A stretch of DNA of 64,000 nucleotides from Leptasterias polaris. Lineage: Eukaryota; Echinodermata; Asteroidea; Forcipulatida; Asteriidae. Under the pieces are notes generated by a model, which worked only from the letters and a program-made list of their open reading frames with translations, did no database searches and was not told the DNA's origin. The stretch spans positions 1,620,001 through 1,684,000 of the forward strand of contig JAZGTN010000119.1 in assembly GCA_037783415.1 (NCBI GenBank). Reading direction: 5' to 3'. Made by a program: the position numbers and the translations under genes. The first letter of the stretch is position 1, and each line of letters begins with the position of its first letter. Shown one piece after another: positions 10,541 to 20,712 of this stretch.

Positions 10541-11164
10541 CAAGTTGGGTGTTGTGCTACCATAAAGTTTACTATTTTGGAAGGTATGGTCTAGCCAAAG
10601 AAACTTGGGGTATGGCCTAGTAGTTTATTGAGAAAGGAACCCGTCTACAAAGAAAGAATGCATATGATAGGCCTATATGGTAGTGGATTAGTTTTATGAC
10701 CAACACAATATGGGTCTACAGTAGGCCTAGTCTACAGCAGAAGAAAGTGATGAACTCTTATTTAATTAAATTTATATTTAAAAAGTCTGTTTGTCTAATT
10801 GCAATATAAGTGTTGTTCAAAGCGAGGGCCAAAATTACCAGCATTATAATCTCTTGTGTTGTAACAATCCAATAATGTTTGTATCCGTTACTTAAACTTA
10901 AAGTAAATACATGTAGCAGTCGGAGTGATTATTCAATTTGTGTTAAAAATACAAAATATGTATTATGCAACTCACTTAATTATTACATTTATCCAAAGAT
11001 TAATTGCAATTTAATTGTGACTTAAAGTCTGGTTCGTTACTGTTTTGTCAAGACACCAGCGTGTGCTGTCAGTAAAAAGGTTGAATGTAGCATTCTGTGT
11101 GCTTTTCAGTATTGTTGAATAATATGCAAGAAGGAACGGTATATGTTTGAACAATTAATTGCTA

Positions 11165-11540
11165 TTAAAGGCACTGTACACGTTTGGTAATTACTCAAAA
11201 TATATATTAGCATAAAAACTTACTTGGTAACGAGCAACGGAGAGCTGTTGATAGTATAAAACATTGTGAGAAACGACTCCCTCTGAAGTAACGTAGTTTT
11301 TGAGAAAGAGGTAATTTCTCACTAAAATAATAAAAGACTTCTGGCCAGAAGCCTTTTATTCCTATCTGAAAGCACACTAATTTGTACAACAAGGGTGTTT
11401 TTTCTTTCATCATTTTCTTGCAACTTCAATGACCAATTGAGCCCAAATTTTCACAGGCTTGTTATTTTATGCATATGTTGGGATACACCAAGTGAGAATA
11501 CTGGTCTTTGACAATTACCAAACGTGTTCAGTGCCTTTAA
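11165..11540 (+). repeat. TTAA-flanked miniature element, complete copy
   Basis: TTAA (11165-11168) precedes AGGCACTGTACACGTTTGG, and its inverse CCAAACGTGTTCAGTGCCT precedes TTAA (11537-11540). A central hairpin (GACTTCTGGCCAGAAGCC) sits at about 11336-11355. There is no coding capacity. TTAA duplications are typical of piggyBac-superfamily transposition, but the ends do not match the classic piggyBac CCC termini, so the class is an inference. Confidence 0.85.
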
Positions 11541-11890
11541 AACTTACTTAACGAGTAGCACTGCAGCTGATGATATACTGTAAACTATTTTGAGGAAAAA
11601 TCTCCCTTCAAATTTATACGGTTGGGATAATATTTTCACCCCAAAACATTAGAATCTGAAAAACTATTCATGCATGAAATGTTTATCAGATTTTCCCTTT
11701 TGCATATGCTGTGGTCAGAGATGCAGTTGGTACATGCTGTCACTTCGCTAAAGATGAATTGATTTGACGCTCTTGTGAAAGGAATGTGATAGTTTTTTGC
11801 TGTTTTCTTAGCAAGTAGACACTGTATTTAGCTGAAACTTTCACATTGTATCTTCTGTATTATTTTGCCTATTATGCCTATGGTGTGCAA
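11541..11890 (+). repeat. Diverged relative of the TTAA element family
   Basis: Starting 'aaacttacttaacgagtagcactgcagctg', this resembles the interior of the element just to its left (aaaacttacttggtaacgagcaacggagagctg). A later stretch, 'gctgttttcttagcaagtagacactgtattt', also matches about 35145-35175. It has no clear termini and is probably an old copy. Confidence 0.5.
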
Positions 11891-11964
11891 AGACCTAATT
11901 TACATTAATGTAAGTTGTGCCACATAAATTGCAACTCAGAACTTGACTGCCTGGCAGAGTAGAG

Positions 11965-12062
11965 TACTAGATTTAACTGTAACTAGTTTAGTTTCTAACA
12001 ACTAGTTCACTATAGACTAGTTTAGTTTCCAAAAACTAGTTGACTTCACTAGTTAACTAGTC
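11965..12062 (+). repeat. Cluster of ACTAGT motifs
   Basis: At least six ACTAGTT/ACTAGTC hexamer-based blocks occur in under 100 bp, including a near-duplicated segment TAGTTTAGTTTC. It ends two bases before the next TTAA element and looks like a short degenerate tandem repeat. Confidence 0.65.
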
Positions 12063-12424
12063 TTAAAGTGGTGTATACTTTGGTAATTGTCAAAGAGCAG
12101 TACCCTCACTTGGTGTAACCCAGCATATGCATAAAATAACATACCTGCAATATTTTGGGCTCAATTGGTCATCAAATTTTCAAGAAATTAATAAAAGAAA
12201 GAAAAACAAACTGGTTGCACTGAATTGTGTGCTTTCAGACGCCCGAGAAAGGCTTCATGCCCGAAGCCTTTCTCAGACATTGTCAGATTCAAATTTTGTG
12301 TGAAAATTGCCTCCTTCAGTAAAACTACAATACTTCAAAGGGGATCAAGTAAGTAAAGGTTTCTTACCAATTTTTGTGGTCAATAATTTTTTGAGTAATT
12401 ACCAAAGGTATACCCTCCTTTTAA
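12063..12424 (+). repeat. TTAA-flanked miniature element, subfamily with GTATAC ends
   Basis: TTAA, then AGTGGTGTATACTTTGGTAA; the right end is TTACCAAAGGTATACCCTCC, then TTTTAA. The central hairpin is GAAAGGCTTC...GAAGCCTTTC around 12250-12275. Interior text such as 'gctcaattggtcatcaa' matches the 11165 copy in reverse. Confidence 0.8.
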
Positions 12425-12480
12425 TCCAATATTGTAGAGTAGAGTAGAAGTTCAAATAATTGTCACAAATTTTAATGCTG

Positions 12481-12832
12481 TTAAAGGGTGTGTACAACAT
12501 TGGTAAGAATGAAAATATAAATGTTCACAGATTTGCACATAACTTACAAGGTATAAAGATGGTCAAGGTGGAAAACTTCCCTTGGAATAGTTTTGCTTGA
12601 AATGCCATAGTTTTTAGGAAATGAGTAAAATAACAGTATTTATCCTGCAGGATAAATTCCGATTTTTGAAAAGAAGTTAAAACACATAAGGGTGTTTTTC
12701 ACTGTTTTGTCATGACTCCGAAGTACGATTTAGCTTAAACTTTCACAGGTTTGTTATTTCATGTACATGTTGGGTCACATCAAGTTTGGATACAGGTCTT
12801 TGGCAATTACCAATGTTGTACACACCCTTTAA
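12481..12832 (+). repeat. TTAA-flanked miniature element, subfamily with ACACCC ends
   Basis: TTAA, AGGGTGTGTACAACATTGG at the left and CCAATGTTGTACACACCCT, TTAA at the right. The central palindrome is TTATCCTGCAGGATAA at about 12641-12656. A second member of this subfamily lies inverted at 57951-58325. Confidence 0.85.
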
Positions 12833-13033
12833 AGTAACTCTCCATTTATTGATTTTTATTGTTTTTATTATTATTATTGTGATTTAATTTAACAACTGAA
12901 ATTGCGAATCTAAACATCTTGCCCAATTGAATCTTATGTAAAACTAAATTTTCGTTGTTGAAAATAATTGATTTTTGTGGAGACCTATACTTTGCAAAAC
13001 TCGCGGCTGTGACGCCACAAAGGATATTTGTTA

Positions 13034-13110
13034 ATAGTGGCTTCTTATATAGCATTAAAACCTGTCACTCAGTGATGCTCATGGCGCTCCAATAGTCCTC
13101 CAACATTATT
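13034..13110 (-). repeat. SINE 3'-end fragment, reversed
   Basis: GGCTTCTTATATAGC followed by 'gtcactcagtgatgctcatggcgct' (split: GTCACTCAGTGATG, CTCATGGCGCT) is the reverse complement of the tail of the SINE at 51541-51586. Only the tail region is recognisable. Confidence 0.65.
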
Positions 13111-13401
13111 ACCCCTGGTCACTGGGTCATCGAGTACATTCCTTAAACCATCTCAGCTCTGTTGGGAGTACACATCCTGTGCTGCCAAGTGCCAAGCACG
13201 AAACTAAATCGATCACAAGAACCATCTCTGCTTTCACATGCACCCATTTACTCCTGGTTATAGTCCGGGAGCCCGGCGGGGTTTATTGAAAATATTTAGT
13301 GCAAAAGGTTTGAAGTGTGGGATATGCACATAAAATGTGAATTCTTAAGTGCACCGAGTGGTGCGTTGGGAGGGGGAGCCCCCTAAACTCACCCCAAAAG
13401 T

Positions 13402-14335
13402 CGATTTAATGAAAATGTTGAGTGCAAGCTAAATTTCTTCATGGATTGAAAGGCCATGGTCCACTGACTATGATTTCCGTACTTAAGAAAATAAATAATG
13501 GTGCCAAGTCTAATTAAGAAGGTCCTTAATTAGCGCTAATTACACGTTTAATCGAAATTTTGAGTGCAAGGATGAAACATGTGTCAATGTGTACCTTACA
13601 CTGTGCTGACTCAAAATCAACTACTTATGAAAATTTTAAGTGGTGCCATCATTCTTTGCTTAAGAAAGGGTCAAAGGTCAACAAAGGTCAAAGTTCGATT
13701 TAATGAAAATGTTGGAGTACAAGCAAAATTTCTTCATGGATTGAAAAGCTATGGTCTACTGAATGAGATTTCCATATTTAAGAAAATGAATATTGGTGCC
13801 AAGTGTAATTAAGAAGGCCCTTAAATAGTGCTAACTACCCTTTTAATCGAAATGTTAAAGGCCCTGTACACTATTGGTAAGATCGACAATAAACAAAAAT
13901 GTTCACAGATTCACACATAACTTACATGATGTAAAGTAAGTAATGGTAGAAAAGGTTCCCTTAAAATATTTTTGCCTAAAATGCTATCGTTTCTGAGAAA
14001 TGAGTAAAACAATAGTTTTTATCGCGAGCGATAATAAACTCGATGTTTGAAAAACAGAAAACACATAAGGTCTCTTTTCACTATTTTCTCGTAACCTCGA
14101 CCAATTGAGCTCAAATTTTCACAGGTTTGTTATTTCATGTATGTGGTTGATTACACAAAACATGAACACTGTCTGTGATTGTTTTGTCAGCTCTGCCAAT
14201 CCTGTATAATACCTTTAAGTGCAAGGATGAAACATGTGTGTCAATGTGTAACTTATAACACTGTGCCGACTCAAAATCAACTAACAAAGTTTTGAGTGGT
14301 GCCATCTTCGCTCAAGAAAGGGTCAAATGTGTGGT
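13402..14335 (+). repeat. 294-bp tandem duplication, second copy interrupted
   Basis: The phrase CGATTTAATGAAAATGTT begins at 13402 and again at 13696. 'ttcttcatggattgaaa', 'ggtgccaagt' and 'aattaagaagg' recur at the same spacing. The second copy stops at 13858, where a TTAA element is inserted, and resumes at 14219 (gtgcaaggatgaaacatgtg) to about 14335. Confidence 0.9.
13855..14218 (+). repeat. TTAA-flanked miniature element inside the 294-bp repeat
   Basis: TTAA (13855-13858), AGGCCCTGTACACTATTGG...; the right end is degenerate (CCTGTATAATACCT) then TTAA (14215-14218). The central hairpin is TTTATCGCGAGCGATAA. The intact paralogous site at about 13560-13575 reads gaaattttgagtgcaagg, so the insertion point and TTAA duplication can be read directly. 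Confidence 0.85.
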
Positions 14336-15960
14336 CAACCAGCCTGTTTGCAGTAACTTTGTATATCCAATAATAACAATTAAAGTGACTAGACCCTTGT
14401 TATTATGATCGTTGATTGTGATTAGCACAACTCTGGAGTTTTTACGTACGTATAATTATGTGCAATATGAAAATTAGTTTTCACCATTATACACATTTTA
14501 AAAGGGATATTTTTCCGCAAAAGGCCTTACTCTTTATCTAAGATCATAATAATCGTGATTTTAAGTATATTTCTGGGTTAATTTTGGTGCTTGGTGTTAT
14601 GTTCACAATGCATAATGTCCAGCTTGGGTGAGTTAGCACAACTCAAACTGTTGTACTCTCTACTCATCCAAGAGCAGTCAAGGCCATGCATTCTTGCTTG
14701 TGCACTTGTTGGTGTAGCACCCCGCCTTGCAAATGGATCTAAAGATATCAAGGAGTTTCAGTGGAACGGATTGAAGGTCAGATTGTACCGTGATCTGGAG
14801 TAACTGACCCTCACTGACTTTCCATCCTCATTCTCCAGGGAGTTTCTTAGAAGGCAAATGAGTCGTTGCCTGTTGATTGTAAGCTTGATTTCATCAGTAG
14901 GTACGAGAACAAAAGCTTTTGCTTCACCCTTGGCCTAAGATGTTTGTTTTGTGGTTATTTATCCAACCTCCGTGTAAGTTGTTATTGAAATAAATGTATT
15001 ATCCATCTAATATCAGCAAATATGGCAGAGAACATTTCTAAACTCACTTTAATCCCACTACCACTTCCAATCAAACGTCTTACCGGACCAAGAACAAGTG
15101 ACTGCGATCAAGAATGGTGGGCTCATTTTTCTAGATAATGATAATAACTTCAGCAGGAATTGTCACCTTCTCCCATTAGTTCATACCAGGCGATAAACCA
15201 ACATGCATTGCAGTGAATGACAAAAATCTGATAGCAGAGGAAATTGGCAAAGATCTCTCCAGATAGACCCCTCATTAAAACACTGCCTGGCACCTGCAAC
15301 TCAACTACACCTTATTCGGTTTCAGGACATTTTTTATTATCAGTGAAGGTATCATTCTGACCGATACAGAGCCCTACTTAATCTATATATTAAATCTCCT
15401 TGACATATTTTACCTTCTCATTTACCTGTTTATCACAACTAACACGTGTGTGGCAGATACTTTCGAAGGTATGCCTAGCCTACATGGTCATGCCGTTGCA
15501 TAACGGCACCTACATCAAGCAGTGTCATATCATGGCAGTGGCATATAAAAATATATGAGTCCAATTTATTATACACAAAGGGGTGTGTCAATATTTAGGA
15601 GTGCAATAATGGAAAATGAACTATAGTTTGCAAACTGGCATATTTACCTAACACTTAAAACAATTAGATCTTTCTATTGTTATGTTGGTGTGGAAATTGG
15701 ATAACTAAGTATCCAAATCAATGTATTTTAGAAATGGGAAGTATGGCCACTTTCCTGAAGAACCTTGGCCCCAAACGGCTCTCAATCTGATCACATCCAT
15801 TCGACAAGTTATTCCACGACCAAATAGAGACGAACAAGTCATTGTTATTTAAGCATCTCCTACTTGCCAGACTTTGTCTTCCAGTAGAACCTATTTTGCC
15901 TTACTCCCAAGAAGACTTCTGACCTAGTAGAAGCGGTGCAAATCAAGTTCTAACTCTCAT
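14336..15960. other. No recognised gene
   Basis: A stretch of AT-rich DNA with one 70-codon open frame (14591-14803, plus) of unrecognised sequence, including LAQLKLLYSLLIQEQ. An inverted pair, 'ttattatgatcgttgattgtgatta' against 'agatcataataatcgtgatt', spans about 14400-14565. I assign no function. Confidence 0.35.
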
Positions 15961-15963
15961 CTA

Positions 15964-16035
15964 TAATAAATAATAATAATGGAAACTTATAAAGCGCCGG
16001 TATCCGCCGTAAGCGGCGCTCATGGCGCTGTACAT
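15964..16035 (-). repeat. SINE-type tail fragment, reversed
   Basis: (AAT)n followed by 'aaacttataaagcgccggtatccg' (first part AAACTTATAAAGCGCC) and CGCTCATGGCGCTGTAC. The layout resembles the reversed SINE tails at 13034 and 60948, though it is diverged and could be another family's tail. Confidence 0.5.
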
Positions 16036-16039
16036 TCAT

Positions 16040-16620
16040 CGAGACTAGCTGAAAACGAGCTCTTCAATAGGCTTGGCCCTCATCAATCTCTCCTCAGCTT
16101 ACGACAGATTTTTGCGTTATGGCCGCTTGTACAAGACCTCGAAGATCTGCACATGTCAAACTACCATGTGTGTCCTCTCTTCCATTCTCAGCAATCGAAG
16201 ATTGAGTACACTTGTCCACCGGTTGAGCTCTATGAGGCATCTAAATGAGGGCCTCCCTAAAGGATCTGTCTGGGCTTTAACGCTTTTCCATCAACTATGT
16301 GAGTGACATGCCAGACACCACCTCCAGGAAATTTGCATAACTATGCTGATGACCTTACCCTTGCCACCCAACTAATTTGGAAGACGCAAAAAGAACCCTA
16401 ACACAGGACCTGAAAAAGATGGCGGACTCCATCACGTACTGGCGCCTCCGCCCAAATACTTCCAAGACCACGGTTACTGCTGTTTATCTTATCAACCATT
16501 TGAAAGGACAGAACTCCAAGTCTTGTTTTGTGGCAAACCAGTCAAACACCAACAACTTCCAAAGATTTCTGAAGACACCTTGACAGGCAAGGACCACCGG
16601 AAAAAAACCCATCCAAACAC
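16040..16620 (+). pseudogene. Broken LINE reverse transcriptase fragment (Jockey superfamily)
   Basis: Pieces of a reverse transcriptase lie in changing frames: NLSSAYDRF (catalytic motif A region), VLSSILSNRR, HLNEGLPKGSVWALTLF (the palm GLPQGS motif), a YADDLTLATQ box around 16343-16372 and then RTLTQDLKKMADSITYWRLRPNTS split across it. Frameshifts and stops separate the pieces, and neither end of the element is preserved. The order of motifs and the wording match animal Jockey-superfamily non-LTR elements. Confidence 0.8.
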
Positions 16621-16814
16621 GTTGGCAGGCACTATAGGGATCAAGTAATATTGAGTGTTATATACCTCATATAGAATCCTCTAATCTGATTGGTTAAAAG
16701 TGGAGTCATTGAAATAGCTGGGCCCCCTTTTTCTATCAAGATGACGTCATAATTAACTGTGCCCGGGGCACAGCAATCGACTGTGCCCGCCAGTCGCAAC
16801 TCAGGCCAGTTTCT
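16621..16814. repeat. Unassigned insertion between two LINE fragments
   Basis: It contains 'ctgtgcccggggcacag' and a second 'gactgtgcccgcc', echoing the GGGGCACAG/CTGTGCCCC ends of the foldback element at 18402-18566. It probably comes from a related foldback element that interrupts or abuts the LINE. Confidence 0.4.
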
Positions 16815-18290
16815 TTGACTGACTGCTTTGCAAAGATTGGGGAGGGTTTTGTAACAAACTGGGTTTTGGATGATATTCAAGACAAAATTGACCCACAGCA
16901 ATTTGGCAATGTCAAAGGCGTTTCGACCTCCCATTATTTAGTTAGTCTCCTTCATTCACTACATCAAGGTGCTGACAAGGTCGACAACATTGGGACGGTG
17001 GTTCTGACGGATTTCTCCAAGGCGTTCGATATGATTGATCATACCATCCTCATTGAGAAATTTATCCACTTGGGAGTCCGTAGATCCATCGTCCCTTGGT
17101 TGTGTGACTTTGTCAGCAACCGCGCCCAATGTGTACGATACAACCAAGCACTCTCAGAGTACAAGGTTCTCAGTGGAGCTCTCCCGCAAGGAACTAAACT
17201 CGGGCCCATTGGTTTCCAGGTTGTTATTAATGACGCTGCTCATGATTTGGGTGAAAAGATTAAGTGCTGGAAATATGTGGATGACTTGACATTTGCTGAA
17301 AATCGTTCCTGCTTCCAGCCATAGTGGGCTGCAAGTAGTTCTTGATGAATTTACTGAATGGACCAATACCAACAAACTCAGCCTGAATCCCTCCAAGTGT
17401 CAAGCCATCCAAACATGTTTCAAAACTAAACCCCCACCACATGCCGAGTTGAGTATTGCGGGAGTCCCTCTGAACTTTGTATCTGAGGCAAAGGTCCTAG
17501 GAGTCTGGCTACAGAATGACCTCCGATGGGAAAAAAATATCAATGAAATTTCTAAGAAAGCCAATCAAAAACTGTATATGCTCCGCCTGCTTAAGAGGTT
17601 TGGATTTAATGATGTTGAGCTCATATCAATTTATAAAAGTTATGTGAGGCCTGCTGTTGAATATGCTGATGTTACTTGGTCTTCCTCAATTACTGCTGCC
17701 CAGAAGAAGACTCTGGAGCACCTGCAAAAACGTGCATGCAGAACCATTTTGGCACAGCGCTATACTTCGTATGCGGATGCTATGCATATTTGCGGGCTTG
17801 AGTCTCTTGCTGATAGGAGGGAGAATCATTGTCTCAGCTTGGCTGAAGGACTTGCCAATTCAGAACGTACAAATGATCTTCTCCCTCCTACCAGACGGGA
17901 GTCTCACGCCCGCAACCTGCGTAATGCACATCATTATTCTTACTTACGCACCAGGACATCACGATTCAAAAACAGCCCAATACCCTATTTCATCAGCTTG
18001 CTGAACAAGTAGAATATTTTGCTCTGTGTTCAGTTTTTAATAATCTTTTTTTTAAATTAGTGCCACCACCTCAAATCTGTGCTAGATTATTACTCGCATT
18101 TAGATTAACAATAAAACTGCCCGTGCTTACTTTTTACCAGTTATCTAAATAGGGCCTTAATATTCCTTGTGAGCAGCTTTTTAATTTTTAATTTTTTCAA
18201 TGTTTTTTTTAATGATTTTAATATTGTAAATTATCATGCAATTTGGCCTTCGGGTCACAATGTGATAATGTGAATAAAAATATACCAATA
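16815..18290 (+). pseudogene. 5'-truncated, frameshifted LINE (Jockey superfamily), with 3' end
   Basis: The reverse transcriptase runs 16815-17324 (VLTDFSKAFDMIDH, GALPQGTKLGPIGF, YVDDLTF) and continues after a +1 frameshift at 17293-18012 (NTNKLSLNPSKCQ, LGVWLQNDLRWE, YVRPAVEYADVTWSSS, LEHLQKRACRTIL). The endonuclease and N-terminal RT are missing. After the stop come ~240 bp of AT-rich 3' UTR, 'ttggccttcgggtcacaatgtg' (split TTGGCCTTCGGG, TCACAATGTG), AATAAA and three TATACCAA units (to about 18303), the microsatellite-like tail common in this superfamily. Confidence 0.9.
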
Positions 18291-18401
18291 TACCAATATA
18301 CCAACACACTGCTGTATTTCATAGGTCGCTTGTGTACTTCTGTACGCGTTGTATACGTTCGTGTCACGGCGCGAACTGATGTCCTTTCTTCGGTATATAA
18401 A

Positions 18402-18566
18402 AGAAATATTGACTGCTTAATATTCGGGGCACAGTTAAAATTGTAGGCCCTCGGTGATGTCAAAACCATGACTATGCCCTCAGCTTCGCTTCGGGCATAG
18501 TCATGGTTTTGACATCACCTTGGGCCTATAATTTTAACTGTGCCCCTCATAGCAGTCAATATTTCT
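18402..18566. repeat. Long hairpin (foldback) element, ~165 bp
   Basis: The left arm AGAAATATTGACTGCT...GGGGCACAGTTAAAATTGTAGGCCC...GATGTCAAAACCATGACTATGCCC pairs almost perfectly with the right arm ending ...CTGTGCCCC...AGCAGTCAATATTTCT, leaving a loop of about 13 bp near 18480-18492. The pieces are quoted separately and interrupted here. It directly follows the LINE tail. Confidence 0.9.
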
Positions 18567-18746
18567 ATATTGTGCACCAGTGAGGAGTGGATGGGACTGA
18601 ACTAGGAGTAGTCTTGATTAATTTTTTGGCGACGCTGTTTTTTTTTATTAGCCACCGGTAGAGGGCGCTACATTGACTGTTTGGGAGGCTGACTCAGAAG
18701 GACTGGGCAAGTCTATAAATCTGGATCGAAACAGCGTTTTGATCCA

Positions 18747-18802
18747 GATGTTCGTGTGATACAGATATCTCTTCTCCAGTAATTCGTGTTGCGGACAGTG
18801 TT
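18747..18802 (+). repeat. Dispersed 50-60-bp repeat, copy 1
   Basis: ATGTTCGTGTGAT, CAGATATCTCTTCTCCAGTA and ATTCGTGTTGCGG(A)CAGT occur in this order. The same three blocks in the same orientation are at 28577-28640. Both copies precede a CpG-containing, unassigned stretch. Confidence 0.75.
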
Positions 18803-18947
18803 AAACAAAATGAACGTCGCCAATCAAGACTAAACTACTAGGCGCAATTGTTGAGGACTGCTAGCCTGAAGATCGAGAGTTGTGGAAGAAGTGTGTTGTG
18901 GCTGCCATCTATGGTATGTATGGTGTTCTAAAGACGACAGATATGCG

Positions 18948-19347
18948 TCGCGTCGTGCCGTCGCGTCGCCTATTCCGTCGTCCGTCGCGTCGTCCGTCGC
19001 GTCGTGCCGTCGCCCGTCGCGTCGTGCGTCGCGTCGTGCCGTCGCCCGTCGCGTCGCCTGTTTTTCAATTGATTTGCATGGTGACTTGGACATCCGTCGT
19101 CCGTCGCGTCGTGCCGTCGTCCGTCGCGTCGTGCCGTCGCGTCGTCCGTCGCGTCGTCCGTCGCGTCGTCCGTCGCGTCGCCCGTCGCGTCGTCCGTCGC
19201 GTCGCCCGTCGCGTCGTCCGTCGTCCGTCGCGTCGTGCCGTCGTCCGTCGCGTCGTGCCGTCGCGTCGCCCGTCGCCCGTCGCGTCGTGCCGTCGCGTCG
19301 CCCGTCGTCCGTCGCGTCGTGCCGTCGTCCGTCGCGTCGCCTGTTTT
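18948..19347 (+). repeat. CpG-saturated tandem array (CGTCGCGTCGTCC type), copy 1
   Basis: The array is built from CGTCGC, GTCGTC and GTGCCGTC blocks, mostly 12- or 15-bp units, so that CpG occurs about every 3 bp. It is interrupted at 19058-19094 by a unique marker (CTGTTTTTCAATTGATTTGC, ATGGTGACTTGGACATCC) and ends with a second, partial marker copy (CTGTTTTTAAATTGATTTGG). The left flank TATGGTGTTCTAAAG matches the inverted copy at 26593-26977. Confidence 0.9.
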
Positions 19348-19661
19348 TAAATTGATTTGGACCTTATTTTCGCCAAAACGTTCTTCACTTTTCTGTCAAT
19401 TGGTGGCGCTCTTTGATTATTTCCGTCGAAGTGAGTCTGATGAGGTCGTCGAGATTCTAGATGGCAGATGTGTATAGTTTGATCAATCCCTGCTTGCCGT
19501 GTCATCTCAACAATATCCTTTTAATTGTAAAAACATGTCAAGTATTAGTTTTTACTACCTCGGCCTCCCTACCATGCCTACTAGCCTGTAAAATAAAGCA
19601 ATGTCAACAGCAGCATCGTAGGAAAAATACTACCTAAATTATTATTATTATTATTATTATT
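19348..19661. other. Spacer, no feature recognised
   Basis: DNA between the CpG array and the 3' end of the Tx1-type LINE, ending in an (ATT)n run at about 19635-19660. Nothing coding is recognisable. Confidence 0.4.
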
Positions 19662-20704
19662 TTTTTTTTTGAGTGGAGCTCTTATAGACTCCGTTTATTC
19701 AACTCAAGTAATTACAAGTATATACATCTCCTATGGAACATTAAAGCAAGTACTGATAGATCAGTACACAAGTACATATAGGTTACTAGAAACTAAAGGA
19801 CAATGAACAAAGTTGATATTACATATCAAACAAAGGCAAGATCAAAACATGAAAAAGCAACCTAGTACAAGTAAAAAGATTAAAATTAAGGCCTACACAA
19901 AGGACAGTAACTGAGAGGTGACAAAATTCGATTTTGATCAGAACATAAATTTTGGACTCTCGTCTTCATTGAAAGTACACAGGAATTTGTACAATTTGTT
20001 AAAATTACTTGTTTGGAGCCTATTCCTCTCCCTTAGTAGAAATGATCTGAGAGTTTCTTTGTAGGTCTTGATAGTAATGTTTGTGTTTGTGAAAACGTTG
20101 TCCTCATTGAAGACCAGATCACACCGGATTCTCCAAATAACATTGATCATCATGCCAACAATTATCATAGATACAAATGACAAATTCATACATACAATTC
20201 TTATACAATCACTGAGACAAAAGAAACGGCAGCCAGTTTGTTTCCTAATTAAAAATTCGACGTATAACCAGGGTTCAACCACCTCATTACAGTATAGAAA
20301 CAAATGTTCGACAGTTTCAGTGTCGGATTTACAGAAAGGACAGTCGACTGTATCTATGATTTTCATGCGTTTAAGTTTATCTCGGGTTGGCAGAATCCTG
20401 TGATAAAGTCTTAAAAGGTGTCCTTGTCTTTGGCGTCCAGTCGAACTTATCAGTGAGGCCTAAAATCGAGGCCCACTTTTCCTGTGCTTTTGGAAAAACA
20501 AATTATTTGAACTTCAATGATTTGTACATTAATTTCGTGGTAATTTCAGAAAAAGGTACCAAACCCTGATCCCCATGGTCAATTTGGAACTGAGCCACCT
20601 GCTTGGATGGTCATTAGGCCCACAACGTTTTTCTTTGAAGAGGACAGGATTGATGTTTTGTTCGAAGACGTTTAGCTATGCGTCCAGCAGTGATACGATT
20701 AATT
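19655..20704 (-). pseudogene. Tx1/L1-type LINE, 3' part (split by a nested LINE)
   Basis: On the minus strand the segment continues the element whose 5' part lies at 23745-24830. Its C-terminal region (20366-19938) has the zinc-binding motif CPFC...ETVEHLFLYC typical of the Tx1 RT C-terminal domain, then a helical, basic tail (LLRERNRLQTSNFNKLYKFL). The 3' UTR has AATAAA near 19695 and closes in an A-run plus (AAT)n at about 19640-19675, as expected of a target-primed insertion. The coding frame is interrupted by stops upstream of the zinc motif. Confidence 0.8.
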
Positions 20705-20712
20705 TCACACTT
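20705..20712. repeat. Target-site duplication, left copy (TCACACTT)
   Basis: TCACACTT directly precedes the AAGGTTC-repeat tail of the inserted LINE. The identical octamer is at 23737-23744 on the far side. Confidence 0.8.

Noticed and set aside
14591..14803. 70-codon plus-strand frame as a gene
   Set aside because: Ordinary composition, but alone, unrecognised and without splice context. Kept only as a note in the region entry.
18880..19355. Two overlapping ~156-codon frames rich in Arg/Val/Ser/Pro
   Set aside because: They are translations of the CGTCGC tandem array in different frames; the same happens at the inverted copy 26529-27096. There are no codon-level signs of a gene.
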